Source: Planctomycetaceae bacterium (lineage in GTDB: Bacteria; Planctomycetota; Planctomycetia; Pirellulales; Pirellulaceae). Taken from it: a stretch of 61,787 bases of DNA. A program made the position numbers and the translations under genes. Positions 8,847 to 17,974 of the stretch are shown in pieces; position 1 is the first letter of the stretch; each line of letters starts with the position of its first letter. Location: contig JAHEBQ010000037.1 in the NCBI GenBank assembly GCA_024642205.1, forward strand, positions 1-61,787, given 5' to 3'. The notes beneath the pieces are model-generated. The model made no database searches. It was given only the letters and a program-made list of their open reading frames with translations, and was not told the DNA's origin.

Positions 8847-9331
8847 GAACGGAACAAGCATCGGGCAAGAACTTGGATTACGACGAGATTTACCTGCAAG
8901 CTGCAATTGCACAGGCCAAAAAGAGCCTCCGCGAAGGAGGCATCCCGATCGGCGCGGCGCTGGTTGTCGATGACATCATTGTTGGGCTTGGTCATAACCG
9001 ACGCGTCCAGTCCGACGATCCTATCTTACATGGTGAAATGGACTGCATCCGTAATGCTGGCCGGTTAACGCCAAATCAATATCGTCGCGCCACCATGTAC
9101 ACGACCCTATCCCCATGCGCGATGTGCTGCGGGACCATGTTGCTTTACAAGATCCCCCGCGTTGTGATCGGCGAAAACGTGAACTTCCAGGGCTCCGAAC
9201 AACTTTTGCTCGATCAGGGCGTCGAGATCGTTCATGCAAAAAACCACGAAATTGAATCGATTCTGCGAACGTTCATTGCCGATCACCCCGTACTCTGGTT
9301 TGAGGACATAGGAAAGCTCGAGCAGGATTGA
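8837..9331 (+). CDS. Cytosine deaminase, yeast Fcy1-like (CDA fold)
   Basis: This 164-residue zinc hydrolase is of the cytidine/deoxycytidylate deaminase fold. Zinc and catalytic residues are His65-Gly-Glu67 and Cys94/Cys97 (SPCAMC). Compared from memory with the fungal cytosine deaminase Fcy1, the order GGIPIG ... GHNRRVQ ... LHGEMD ... YTTLSPC ... IPRVVIGENVNF ... WFEDIGK matches over the full length, including the C-terminal lid. This is much closer than to TadA or guanine deaminase. It would convert cytosine to uracil and so feed the pathway encoded around it. The start is uncertain: TTG at 8837 overlaps the aminotransferase end by 10 bases, which suggests translational coupling; TTG at 8873 is an alternative. 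E. coli CodA is unrelated (amidohydrolase fold). Confidence 0.85.
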   Translation: MLLGTEQASGKNLDYDEIYLQAAIAQAKKSLREGGIPIGAALVVDDIIVGLGHNRRVQSDDPILHGEMDCIRNAGRLTPNQYRRATMYTTLSPCAMCCGTMLLYKIPRVVIGENVNFQGSEQLLLDQGVEIVHAKNHEIESILRTFIADHPVLWFEDIGKLEQD

Positions 9332-9526
9332 TGCCTGCCTGGCCATCCGTTCCGTGAATCAGCATGGATCAACCTAACTGCAACAACGCCCGATCGAAAG
9401 TTCAAGTTCAAATTTGAGTTTAATTTAAAGTTCAGGTCGACGCTTGAATGGATTGACCGCTCAGCGTTTCGCTATTGCACGGAGAGAAGTATCACCTGCA
9501 AATGCTTAACGATACGGAGAACACAA

Positions 9527-10906
9527 ATGTCACTATTAATCAAAAACGGACGGATCATCACCGCGACCGACGACTATGTCGCCGACATACATGTTGATGG
9601 CGAAACGATCGTCGCGATCGGAACCGACTTGGCTGCCGGCGACGCGGAAGTCATTGACGCGACCGGCAAATACGTGTTTCCGGGGTTCATCGACCCCCAC
9701 GTACATATTTACCTTCCCTTCATGGGGACTTACGCCAAAGACAACTACGAAACAGCCAGCAAAGCAGCCCTCGTCGGCGGCACGACCACGCTGATCGAAA
9801 TGTGCTGCCCCAGCCGCGCTGATTCTCCGCTGAAGGCATTCGAACTGTGGCGATCCAAGGCAGACGGACTTTCGGCCGTCGACTATTCATTCCACATGGG
9901 TGTCACCAGGTTCGATGAATCCACCGAGAAGGAACTGCGTGAAATCGTCTCACGTGGCATTCCCTCGTTCAAGATCTTCCTTGCTTACGAAGGCGCCTTT
10001 GGAATTAACGACGAAGAGCTCTTCAAAACACTGACGCTCGCCAAAGAACTGGGCGTGATCGTCACCGCCCACTGCGAAAACGCGATCGCCGTTGCCCAAC
10101 TGCAATCGGAACTGCTGGCCGCCGGAAAAACCGGTCCGGAGTTCCACGAACCCTCGCGACCGGAAACAATCGAGACTTGTGGTGTCCAGCACCTGATGAC
10201 GTTTGCCGAAGTCACCGGGGCCCACGTGTACGTCGTTCATACGTCCTGTGATCCAGCGGTGCAGGCCATTCAGGCCGCCCGTTACCGGGGTGTTCACGCC
10301 TGGATCGAAACCGTGATTCCCTACCTCGTCCTGGACAAGACGTTTGCGGAAGAACCGGAGTTCGAAGGGGCCAAGTACGTGATGTCGCCTCCGATTCGAG
10401 ACAAACGGAACCAGCCGATCCTCTGGGACGCGATCCGCAATCGCTTGATCAGCACCGTTGCCACAGATCACGCACCGTTTGATTTTGTCGCGCAAAAATC
10501 GATGGGAGTCGGCGATTTCACGAAAATCCCAAATGGCATCCCGTCCGTTGAGGACCGGATCAACCTGCTTTACACGCACGGGGTGGTGACCGGCAAGATT
10601 GACTTGAACACGTTCGTCGATGCGGGCAGCACTCAAGCCGCGAAACTGTTTGGACTATATCCACGCAAGGGCGCGATCCAAATCGGCAGCGACGCCGACC
10701 TGGTGATCTATGACCCGGACTACACCGGCAACATTTCTCAAACGACTCAACAGATGAACGTTGACTACAGCGCATTTGAGGGCTGGGAAATCAAAGGCCG
10801 TCCTTCACTGGTAACCGTCCGTGGCGAAGTTCAAGTCCGCGACGGCCAATTTGCTGGAACGATCGGTCGTGGACAGTTTTTGGCGCGCAAGCCCAGTCAT
10901 TTTTGA
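9527..10906 (+). CDS. Dihydropyrimidinase (D-hydantoinase family)
   Basis: This cyclic amidohydrolase of 459 residues opens 5,6-dihydrouracil to N-carbamoyl-beta-alanine. The binuclear metal site is complete: DPHVH (His58, His60), the carboxylated lysine in SFKIFLAY (Lys149), TAHCEN (His182), VVHTS (His238) and TDHAPF (Asp314). Length and motifs fit dihydropyrimidinase rather than dihydroorotase or allantoinase, and the neighbours supply the steps before and after. The ATG has a good GGAGA ribosome binding site. The 195-base gap upstream contains an AT-rich run with repeated GTTCAA units (about 9397-9440) that may hold the promoter. Confidence 0.95.
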   Translation: MSLLIKNGRIITATDDYVADIHVDGETIVAIGTDLAAGDAEVIDATGKYVFPGFIDPHVHIYLPFMGTYAKDNYETASKAALVGGTTTLIEMCCPSRADSPLKAFELWRSKADGLSAVDYSFHMGVTRFDESTEKELREIVSRGIPSFKIFLAYEGAFGINDEELFKTLTLAKELGVIVTAHCENAIAVAQLQSELLAAGKTGPEFHEPSRPETIETCGVQHLMTFAEVTGAHVYVVHTSCDPAVQAIQAARYRGVHAWIETVIPYLVLDKTFAEEPEFEGAKYVMSPPIRDKRNQPILWDAIRNRLISTVATDHAPFDFVAQKSMGVGDFTKIPNGIPSVEDRINLLYTHGVVTGKIDLNTFVDAGSTQAAKLFGLYPRKGAIQIGSDADLVIYDPDYTGNISQTTQQMNVDYSAFEGWEIKGRPSLVTVRGEVQVRDGQFAGTIGRGQFLARKPSHF

Positions 10907-10951
10907 CCGCGTGTCTGGAGGAACGGAGTTCCAGGGCGAATCATCTGCGGA

Positions 10952-12079
10952 TCAGCCTCGCGATAGCGCGTCGCTCTGGTCGACGAAATCATCTCCAGTC
11001 CATTGCGCATCTTCACGAATCATCTGGGCGTCATGCTCGGCCTTCTTCTTTTCGCGCGCTTCCGCCTGAATCGCAACCAGTTCGGCGTGCGTTCGAAAAA
11101 ACTGCAAGCTGTAACCCTTGAATTCGTCAATTGAGTTGAACCCGTGCCCATCCATGAAACTTGCCAACTCGTCCATCATCGGCTTGACCATTTTGTAGCC
11201 CATCTTCATCACGCCGGTGCAGACTTGAACGCAGTCTGAACCGAGCAGGAGAAACTCCGCAGCGTCATGACCCGTTTCGATCCCTCCAATGCCGCTTAAG
11301 GTTCGCCCGGGAAAATCGGTACGCATCAATGTCGCGATCTCCATGCAATTGCGAAGCGCAATCGGTTTCACTGCCTGGCATGAATAACCTCCCGGTGTCG
11401 TGTAACCTTCGACGCTCGGTTCCGGTCGCAGCGTTTTTAGATCGACGCCCAGGACACAGCGAATTGTGTTGATCGCTGAAATCCCATCGGCACCCGCACG
11501 CAGAGCCGCAGCGCTCGGATCTTCAATCCGCGTGACATTCGGCGTCATTTTGGCCCAGACGGGGACCTTGGCCACACTCATCACCCAACCCGTGACTTCT
11601 TCCACCAGATCAGGATTGACACCCATGGCCGAGCCCATTTTTCGTTCAGGCAAACCGTGTGGGCAGGAGAGGTTCAACTCGAAAGCATTTACGCCGACAT
11701 CCTGGCATCGTTCGACGATCTCGCACCAGGCGTCTTTGCGATATTCCTCCATAATCGACGCGATCAGGATCCGTTCGGGATATTTGTCTTTGAGCGATTT
11801 GAATTCGTCCATCCAGACATCAAAACTACGATCGCTGATCAGCTCGATGTTTTCCCATCCAAAGATCTCCTTTGAGTCACGGCTGCGCAGGCGGGCGTAT
11901 CGCGGCTGAACGTTGATGACCTTCTCGGCCTCCAGGCTTATCGTTTTGGCAATAACAGCGCCCCAGCCTTCGTCAAACGCTTTACCAATGACATTGGCGT
12001 TGGTTCCCGGCGGTCCGGATCCGATGACAAATGGGTTGGGCATCAAAAGCCCGTTGACAGTCGTCGTTAGGTCAGCCAT
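10952..12079 (-). CDS. preA: Dihydropyrimidine dehydrogenase catalytic subunit (PreA), lacking the C-terminal ferredoxin domain
   Basis: This FMN-dependent TIM-barrel enzyme reduces uracil/thymine to the dihydro form. The 375-residue protein shows the flavin-binding start (NPFVIGSGPPGTN), the active-site loop LNLSCPHG near residue 140 with its catalytic cysteine, PVWAKMTPN, and the phosphate-binding SGIGGIETGHDA. E. coli PreA continues into a 4Fe-4S ferredoxin domain; here the C-terminus (from about 335) is a charged, cysteine-free helix. No PreT-like flavoprotein is encoded nearby, so the electron donor is unknown. The start at 12079 is chosen over 12091 because GAGGAAAAAA lies directly before the ATG. 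It converges with the dihydropyrimidinase gene. Confidence 0.92.
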   Translation of the reverse strand: MADLTTTVNGLLMPNPFVIGSGPPGTNANVIGKAFDEGWGAVIAKTISLEAEKVINVQPRYARLRSRDSKEIFGWENIELISDRSFDVWMDEFKSLKDKYPERILIASIMEEYRKDAWCEIVERCQDVGVNAFELNLSCPHGLPERKMGSAMGVNPDLVEEVTGWVMSVAKVPVWAKMTPNVTRIEDPSAAALRAGADGISAINTIRCVLGVDLKTLRPEPSVEGYTTPGGYSCQAVKPIALRNCMEIATLMRTDFPGRTLSGIGGIETGHDAAEFLLLGSDCVQVCTGVMKMGYKMVKPMMDELASFMDGHGFNSIDEFKGYSLQFFRTHAELVAIQAEAREKKKAEHDAQMIREDAQWTGDDFVDQSDALSRG

Positions 12080-12218
12080 TTTTTTCCTCAAGTGGAGTTC
12101 GAGCTCAATTTGATCTGTACTGAAAGTGCTGGGGTCTACGGCTCACGTTGTAATACTTGGCCAGTCGTTCCATGAATCAGGCCGCTGGCGTCTGGTTTTC
12201 GCTTCGATCCGGTGATGA

Positions 12219-13676
12219 TCATCTCATTGATACATGCGTTTCGAGTCCTCGTTGTCTGGCGGTTGCCGGTAACGTGTTGTCCAAGACTAACCCAATGATC
12301 GCGGCGACCGCCATGCCGGTTTTGCCGATCGCCTGAATCGCGTCGGCCAAACCTGTCGAAAACAGGCTGACCTGGGCCACTGCCTCCATCCCCGCTGCCG
12401 AATTGAAATAGTACGGTACGCTCAATCCCATAAACAACGAAAATCCGGCAACGAACAGGTTTCGATCCAGATTCAAGTCGGCTTTTGCCAGTTCCCTGAT
12501 TCCCACTGCGCTAATCAATCCGAACAGCGCACAGTACAGACCGCCCACAATTGGTTTTGGAATCGAAGCAGCAACTGCGCCAAATTTTCCGAACAATCCC
12601 AGCAGGACAAGAATCACGGCAGCGATTTGTACCACGAAGCGGCTCCCGACCTTCGTAATTCCGATCAGGCCAATGTTTTCGGAATATGACGTCGAACTGA
12701 ATCCCCCGAGAATTCCTGTGAGCGCACATCCAATGCCTTCAAATCCGATGCCGCGGGAAACCTGTTCGGGCGTTGGATCTCCGCCTCCCGCCAATTGACT
12801 GCATGCATGATAGTCTCCGACCGATTCGATCATTGAGGCAAGGTATCCAGCCAGGACGGCCAGGATAAATCCGAGATGGAATTTCGGCATTCCCCAGGGA
12901 AACAGAATCTCGGCGGGGTTGACTCGCAGCCAACTCGCCGCGGCAATGTGTTCGGTGTGGATATAGGCGGCGCTGGTGCTGTCGATGATCCCCACAACAG
13001 TCGCCAACCCGCACACACCAACGCTGATCAAAATGGCAAGCAGAATGGGAAAAATTCGAAACAGTTTGTGGCTTCGAGACAAAACAAATGAAAAAACGAT
13101 GACCAGAACGATGGTCAATATCGAAACCGGCCAGCTCTCTCCCGCCATCGGGGCGCCGGCCCCGTAAAGAGCAAGTCCAATCAACATGATCACGGGCCCA
13201 ACGACAACCGGCGACAGGAATCGGCGCGTCATGCCAATCAACCCCGAAAAACCGATGGTCGTTTCGATCAGCGCACCGACGAGTATCGCACCGGCGATAT
13301 ACTGCATCATCTCCGCTGGCTCCCCCCCATCCTTCTTGACGGTCACGATGATCGCGATGAAAGCCGCAAGAAAACTGAACGAGACGCCCTGGATGATTGG
13401 CAGTCGGGAGCCAAATGTAACCTGGATGAATGTCGCGACGCCACTGCAAAGCATGACGGAACTGATCAAGATCGCAACCTGCTCAAGGCTCATCCCCATC
13501 CCTGAGCCGTCTGCGATTGCCGGTCCCAACATCAACGGGACAGCTACCGTCGCGCCAAACATGGTCAGTACGTGCTGAACCGCCAAAACGAGGGCCTGAC
13601 CAAGCGGCGGTTTATCATTCAATGCGTAGATGACCGATCGAAATTGGGGTGTTGACTCGATGGTGGGTTCGTTCAC
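12219..13676 (-). CDS. Uracil/xanthine permease (NCS2 family)
   Basis: This is a 485-residue polytopic inner-membrane protein of the nucleobase:cation symporter-2 family, with about 12-14 membrane segments. The first segment carries QHVLTMFGATVAVPLMLGPA, the family's hallmark. A conserved E-x-x-G-D stretch (SVGDYHACSQLAGG) and a G-x-x-x-S-x-x-x-x-N motif (GGFSSTSYSENIGLIGIT) follow mid-protein. By context it should import uracil or related bases for the surrounding degradation pathway; xanthine or urate transport cannot be excluded. The start is GTG at 13676, preferred because GAGGTGA lies 8 bases upstream; a TTG-initiated extension to 13718 is less likely. Confidence 0.92.
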   Translation of the reverse strand: MNEPTIESTPQFRSVIYALNDKPPLGQALVLAVQHVLTMFGATVAVPLMLGPAIADGSGMGMSLEQVAILISSVMLCSGVATFIQVTFGSRLPIIQGVSFSFLAAFIAIIVTVKKDGGEPAEMMQYIAGAILVGALIETTIGFSGLIGMTRRFLSPVVVGPVIMLIGLALYGAGAPMAGESWPVSILTIVLVIVFSFVLSRSHKLFRIFPILLAILISVGVCGLATVVGIIDSTSAAYIHTEHIAAASWLRVNPAEILFPWGMPKFHLGFILAVLAGYLASMIESVGDYHACSQLAGGGDPTPEQVSRGIGFEGIGCALTGILGGFSSTSYSENIGLIGITKVGSRFVVQIAAVILVLLGLFGKFGAVAASIPKPIVGGLYCALFGLISAVGIRELAKADLNLDRNLFVAGFSLFMGLSVPYYFNSAAGMEAVAQVSLFSTGLADAIQAIGKTGMAVAAIIGLVLDNTLPATARQRGLETHVSMR

Positions 13677-13884
13677 GACTGATTCACCTCGGCTGTGAGC
13701 CTGGGCTCTGCTACACAATCAATAACCGGAATTCGGAGCTGGCGGGGAATAACTGAGCCAAAACAGGCGAACCTTGCACGTTGCCCCGGTGCACCGCCGT
13801 GATACCGACGTCCGCAGCCAACGCGTCCGGCCCGGTTATTTTTCCCCTGCTTCACCTTTCCAAATCCCACCTCAATGAACTCGC

Positions 13885-14754
13885 CTAGGGTTCAACGATC
13901 GCTCCATAACTATCGGGACGCCGATCACGAAAAAACTGCCAGGTATTTCTGACTTCCCGAATGGTGTCCAAATCCAGGTCGGCGATCACGATATCGTCTG
14001 TGTCGCGACTGCCTTCGATCATGATCTGTCCTCGGGGATCACAAAAGTAGCTCTGGCCGTAAAATTCTCCGATGTTCCATGGAGCCTCGGTTCCGGGCCG
14101 ATTGATGGCGCCGACGAAATACTGGTTCGCAACTGCGTGGGCCGGCTGTTCGAGCTTCCACAGGTATTCGCTCAATCCGGCAACCGTCGCCGAAGGGTTG
14201 AGCACAATTTCGGCTCCATTTAAACCGAGACAACGGGCACCCTCGGGAAAATGACGGTCATAACATATATAAACACCTATTTTTCCCACTCGCGTTTCAA
14301 AAACCGGATATCCCAGGTTGCCGGGCCGAAAGTAGAATTTCTCCCAGAACCCGGGGGCGCAATGCGGAATATGCATTTTCCGGAATTTCCCCAGATAAGA
14401 ACCATCCGCGTCGATGACGGCCGCCGCATTGTAATAAACGCCAGGCAAGTCCTCTTCGTAGATCGGAACCACGATTACCATTGCGTGTTTTTTCGCCAAA
14501 CCTTGCATCAGTTTGACTGTCCGGCCATCCGGAATTTTTTCCGTCAATTCGTACCATCTGGCGTCCTGTTCGGCACAAAAGTACGGTCCGTTAAACAACT
14601 CCTGCAGGCATACAAACTGAGCCCCTTTCTGTGCGGCCTGTTCGATCATCCCAACATGCTTGTCAATCATCGCGTGACTGATCTTGCCAATCGAAGACGT
14701 CGCGGGTTCACACAACGTTGCTTGAATCAATGCGCCTCGGACAATTCTCGACAT
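13885..14754 (-). CDS. Beta-ureidopropionase / N-carbamoyl-amino-acid hydrolase (nitrilase superfamily)
   Basis: This 289-residue carbon-nitrogen hydrolase has the Glu-Lys-Cys triad in place: Glu52 in LQELF, Lys126 in KMHIPH, and Cys164 in VYICYDRHFPE. A second structural glutamate lies near 139 (FWEKFYF). It would hydrolyse N-carbamoyl-beta-alanine to beta-alanine, CO2 and ammonia, the third step of reductive pyrimidine degradation. Length and the RHFPE pattern fit the N-carbamoylputrescine/beta-ureidopropionase branch. The neighbouring permease and dehydrogenases support the pyrimidine role. It is divergent from the semialdehyde dehydrogenase gene, sharing a 138-base control region. Confidence 0.92.
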   Translation of the reverse strand: MSRIVRGALIQATLCEPATSSIGKISHAMIDKHVGMIEQAAQKGAQFVCLQELFNGPYFCAEQDARWYELTEKIPDGRTVKLMQGLAKKHAMVIVVPIYEEDLPGVYYNAAAVIDADGSYLGKFRKMHIPHCAPGFWEKFYFRPGNLGYPVFETRVGKIGVYICYDRHFPEGARCLGLNGAEIVLNPSATVAGLSEYLWKLEQPAHAVANQYFVGAINRPGTEAPWNIGEFYGQSYFCDPRGQIMIEGSRDTDDIVIADLDLDTIREVRNTWQFFRDRRPDSYGAIVEP

Positions 14755-14812
14755 GGTGGATGGACCCGGAATTTGAACAGTGTTTATGCTGGCGGCTGAT
14801 GTCGTGGATTAT

Positions 14813-14823
14813 GGTATCATACC
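14813..14823. promoter_or_regulatory. Palindromic operator candidate (GGTAT-C-ATACC)
   Basis: This perfect 11-base palindrome lies in the 138-base divergent region between the beta-ureidopropionase and semialdehyde dehydrogenase genes. The form, a short GGTAT half-site around one central base, resembles operators of FadR-subfamily GntR regulators. No regulator gene lies in the cluster, so the assignment is inference. Confidence 0.35.
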
Positions 14824-14892
14824 GATGCAACGCGTCCTACATTGCTTCGACAATATACTCAATCGACAATTCACAAGAGCTGGATTTACGAA

Positions 14893-16416
14893 ATGTCCGC
14901 ATCGGAAACCAAAACAACGCTGAAGATTGTCCCGATCCTGAGCGCCGGAAAATGGATTGAATGCCCGTCCAATCGAACGGAACTGGTGTTTAATCCCTCA
15001 ACCGGCCAGGCGATTGGCCAGGTCCCGCTGTGTACGGTCGACCAAACCGATTCCGTCATTCAGTCAGCCGTGAATGCATTTGATACATGGAACGAAACAC
15101 CCGTTGTCGAACGTGCGCGTTTGATGTTTCGGATGCGGCAGTTAATGGAAGAGCGATTCAACGAGATCGCAGCACTGGTGACACGCGAACATGGCAAGAC
15201 TCTGGCTGAATCCCGCGCCGAAGTTCAACGGGCCGTCGAAATGGTGGAATTCGCCTGCGGGATTCCCAGCATGATTGTCGGCCAGACGTTACCCAACATT
15301 GCGAGTGAAGTTGATGCGGAAGCCGTTCGCCACCCCTTGGGCGTTTGCGTCGGGATCACGCCGTACAACTTCCCCTCGATGGTCCCGATGTGGATGATTC
15401 CGGTAGCACTGGTTTGCGGGAACACGTTTGTGCTCAAGCCTTCGGAGAAAACACCGCTTTCGGCCAATCTGATCGGGCATTTGCTTGCCGATGCCGGACT
15501 TCCCGATGGAGTGTTCAACATCGTGCACGGCGACAAGGAATGCGTGGATACCTTGCTGAGACATCCGGATGTCGCGGCCATTTCGTTCGTTGGATCGACA
15601 CCCGTTGCGAAATACATTTACGAAACCGGAACCAGGCACGGCAAACGCGTTCAGGCAGCCGGCGGAGCGAAGAACCATCTGGTCATCATGCCAGATGCCG
15701 ATCTTGAGATCTCGGTCAAAGCTCTTGCCGCGTCCGCGTTTGGATGCGGTGGCCAGCGCTGCATGGCCGGCAGCGTCGCCCTCGCGATCGGGAACATTGG
15801 AGACCCGTTGGTGGACGGACTGGCTGAGCACGCCAGCCAAATGCGGGTCGGCCCCTCCGACGGAAACGAAGACGTCGAAATGGGACCATTGATCCGTCGA
15901 GAGCACGTTGAACGCGTCGGCGGCTTTATGGACGTGGCCAGGAGCGAAGGTGCAAGCGTCGCACTTGACGGGCGCCAGGATTTCGCCGGCGATGCATTTT
16001 TGATCGGTCCCAGTGTCATCGACAATGTCCAGTCGCCCATGCGAGTCGCGCAGGAAGAGATCTTTGGTCCAGTGTTATCCGTGATCCGCACCAAAGACTT
16101 GCCTGGAGCGATCGAATTGGGAAAGGCCTGTCCATTCGGTAACGGAGCGTCCATCTTCACGCGTGACGGTTACTCAGCACGTTACTTCAAACAGCATTTC
16201 AATGCAGGCATGATTGGAATCAACGTCGGTGTTCCCGCGCCAATGCCATGGTTTCCATTTACGGGATGGAATCAGTCATTCTTTGGTGACTTGCATATCC
16301 AGGGAACCGAAAGTATCCAGTTCTACACCAGGCAAAAAATGACACTGACCCGATGGTTCACGTCCAGTTCTGATTCGCATCTCGATCCGGTCTGGAAAAC
16401 GGCGCGGAAGGATTGA
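14893..16416 (+). CDS. mmsA: CoA-acylating methylmalonate-semialdehyde / malonate-semialdehyde dehydrogenase
   Basis: This 507-residue aldehyde dehydrogenase is of the MMSDH (MmsA/IolA) class, which oxidises malonate semialdehyde to acetyl-CoA, or methylmalonate semialdehyde to propionyl-CoA, with NAD+ and CoA. Visible motifs are GITPYNFPSMVPMWMIPVAL (NAD-binding, near 155), FVGSTPVAKYIY, AGGAKNHLVIMPDAD, and the nucleophile in GGQRCMAG (Cys290). PFTGWNQSFFGDLH near the C-terminus is diagnostic of this class. It closes the pathway: uracil ends as acetyl-CoA and thymine as propionyl-CoA. The ATG at 14893 gives the standard family N-terminus; the frame opens at 14842. Confidence 0.93.
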   Translation: MSASETKTTLKIVPILSAGKWIECPSNRTELVFNPSTGQAIGQVPLCTVDQTDSVIQSAVNAFDTWNETPVVERARLMFRMRQLMEERFNEIAALVTREHGKTLAESRAEVQRAVEMVEFACGIPSMIVGQTLPNIASEVDAEAVRHPLGVCVGITPYNFPSMVPMWMIPVALVCGNTFVLKPSEKTPLSANLIGHLLADAGLPDGVFNIVHGDKECVDTLLRHPDVAAISFVGSTPVAKYIYETGTRHGKRVQAAGGAKNHLVIMPDADLEISVKALAASAFGCGGQRCMAGSVALAIGNIGDPLVDGLAEHASQMRVGPSDGNEDVEMGPLIRREHVERVGGFMDVARSEGASVALDGRQDFAGDAFLIGPSVIDNVQSPMRVAQEEIFGPVLSVIRTKDLPGAIELGKACPFGNGASIFTRDGYSARYFKQHFNAGMIGINVGVPAPMPWFPFTGWNQSFFGDLHIQGTESIQFYTRQKMTLTRWFTSSSDSHLDPVWKTARKD

Positions 16417-16463
16417 CCGGGCTTGCCGGGTACATTATCGGCAATGCAAAACTCTCTGGCCCC

Positions 16464-16508
16464 AAACCCGGTCCGTTGAACCCGGTCTCTATAAACCCGA
16501 TCGCTTGA
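16464..16508. repeat. Three imperfect direct repeats of (A/G)AACCCG(G/A)TC
   Basis: Three copies start at 16464, 16478 and 16493, with 14-15 base spacing, inside the 93-base gap between two converging genes. There is no palindrome or T-run, so they do not form an obvious terminator. Confidence 0.4.
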
Positions 16509-16509
16509 A

Positions 16510-17826
16510 CTACCATTCACTGCCAGGTTTGGCGACTGGGTCGGGTTCGTAGTTTTCCGCATTATAGATATCCGCCGGTCCCAGTTTCCGATCGGATTTG
16601 ATGAACTCATCCCACATGATTTTCTTGCCGGTATAGGCCGCATCCCGACCCATGATCGCCATCAATGTGCTGTAGCTCATGTAGGTTCCGTTGTTGATCG
16701 GTTTGCCTTCGCGAATGCTGCGGAACAGGTACTCGTGCTCGACGTCGTACATGCTGGGGTTCTTTTTCTTGTACGAAGCCTTGCCTTCTTCGTTGTTGAT
16801 CTCGCCTTTCAGGATTTGCGCTGTCCCCTTGGTCCCGATGATATGGTCTTCCGTTTCGTTGAAACAACCCGCCATTTGGCGGCATTGTGTGAACGTTTTG
16901 ATATCGCTGTCCTGCCATTCAAAAACAGTCGAGAAATGGTCGTAAACATTGCCCCATTTTTCGTTGGTTCGGACCAAACGCCCTCCGGTTGCATAACAAC
17001 TGACGGGCGGAGTATCGTCCATCAACCACAGTGCTTTGTCGATCGAGTGAATATGCTGTTCGGCGATATGATCGCCGGAAAGCCAGGTAAAATACAACCA
17101 GTTGCGCAACTGGTATTCCAGTGGCGACCATTTTCTCACTTCACCGGTAACCGGATCGGTCGTGCCTTCACCGCGATGCCAGAGTGTACCGGTCAAATAG
17201 TTTTCCTGGATCGCCCTGATCTCGCCAATAGCGCCATTCTTGATTCGACCGATCATGTCATTGACACCGAGGTCGTATCGCCAACACAGCCCCGAAACAA
17301 CACTTTGGCCATTCGCGGCCGCTTTATTGCACGACTCCATTACCGAGCGAACACCTGGAACGTCGACACCAACTGGCTTTTCACAGAAAACATGCTTGCC
17401 TGCGTCAACCGCTGCTTTGAGCTGGGTTGGACGGAAGTACGGCGGCGTCGCAAGGATCACGACGTCCACGTCGGCCGCGATCAGCTTTTTGTAGGCGTCG
17501 ATCCCATCAAATTTGTGGTCTTTGTCGACTTGAAAACGATCCGGCAATTGCTGCGAAAGCGATTTTGCGCAAGAGTCAACTCGATCCATGAACGCGTCGG
17601 CCAACGCAACAACTTTTGTGTTTGAATCAGCATTGGTCGCATTCAATACGGCCCCAGTTCCCCTCCCACCGCAGCCAATCAATCCGATTCGCAGCGCGTC
17701 GTCATCGCTGTTGTGATAGGCAAACGCGGGCCGGGGAATCAATCCAGCGCCAACGGTGCCGACGGCCGCAACTTTAGCAGACGTCGAGATGAACTGGCGG
17801 CGATCAGGTTGGGATTTCAGCGACAT
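16510..17826 (-). CDS. Gfo/Idh/MocA-family oxidoreductase with Tat signal
   Basis: This 438-residue NAD(P)-dependent dehydrogenase family protein carries a twin-arginine signal (DRRQFISTSAK near residues 8-18, then a hydrophobic AxA region). The Rossmann motif GLIGCGGRGTGAV follows at about 52-64. EKPVGVDVPG gives the conserved EKP of the family near residue 146. The C-terminal alpha/beta domain ends in a stretch typical of the large planctomycete paralogue group, whose substrates are probably sugars or cyclitols. No substrate can be assigned. The start at 17826 is chosen because it places the Tat motif at the N-terminus; the frame opens at 17916. No sugar-specific genes are adjacent. Confidence 0.88.
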   Translation of the reverse strand: MSLKSQPDRRQFISTSAKVAAVGTVGAGLIPRPAFAYHNSDDDALRIGLIGCGGRGTGAVLNATNADSNTKVVALADAFMDRVDSCAKSLSQQLPDRFQVDKDHKFDGIDAYKKLIAADVDVVILATPPYFRPTQLKAAVDAGKHVFCEKPVGVDVPGVRSVMESCNKAAANGQSVVSGLCWRYDLGVNDMIGRIKNGAIGEIRAIQENYLTGTLWHRGEGTTDPVTGEVRKWSPLEYQLRNWLYFTWLSGDHIAEQHIHSIDKALWLMDDTPPVSCYATGGRLVRTNEKWGNVYDHFSTVFEWQDSDIKTFTQCRQMAGCFNETEDHIIGTKGTAQILKGEINNEEGKASYKKKNPSMYDVEHEYLFRSIREGKPINNGTYMSYSTLMAIMGRDAAYTGKKIMWDEFIKSDRKLGPADIYNAENYEPDPVAKPGSEW

Positions 17827-17974
17827 CTTGCGGCTCCAATGGCTCGGAAAATAATCAGCTTTGGCTGAAGCTGTGTTTGACTTTGAAAGATCGATGATAC
17901 CCGCGACCGCACACATGACGCAAGTCTCGAAAGCCGCGACCGACGATTAATGCAATACCCGTTGGTCCTCGTGT

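Noticed and set aside
16464..16508. Three direct repeats as a CRISPR-like or satellite array
   Set aside because: Only three short imperfect copies with no spacer-like segments; listed simply as a repeat.
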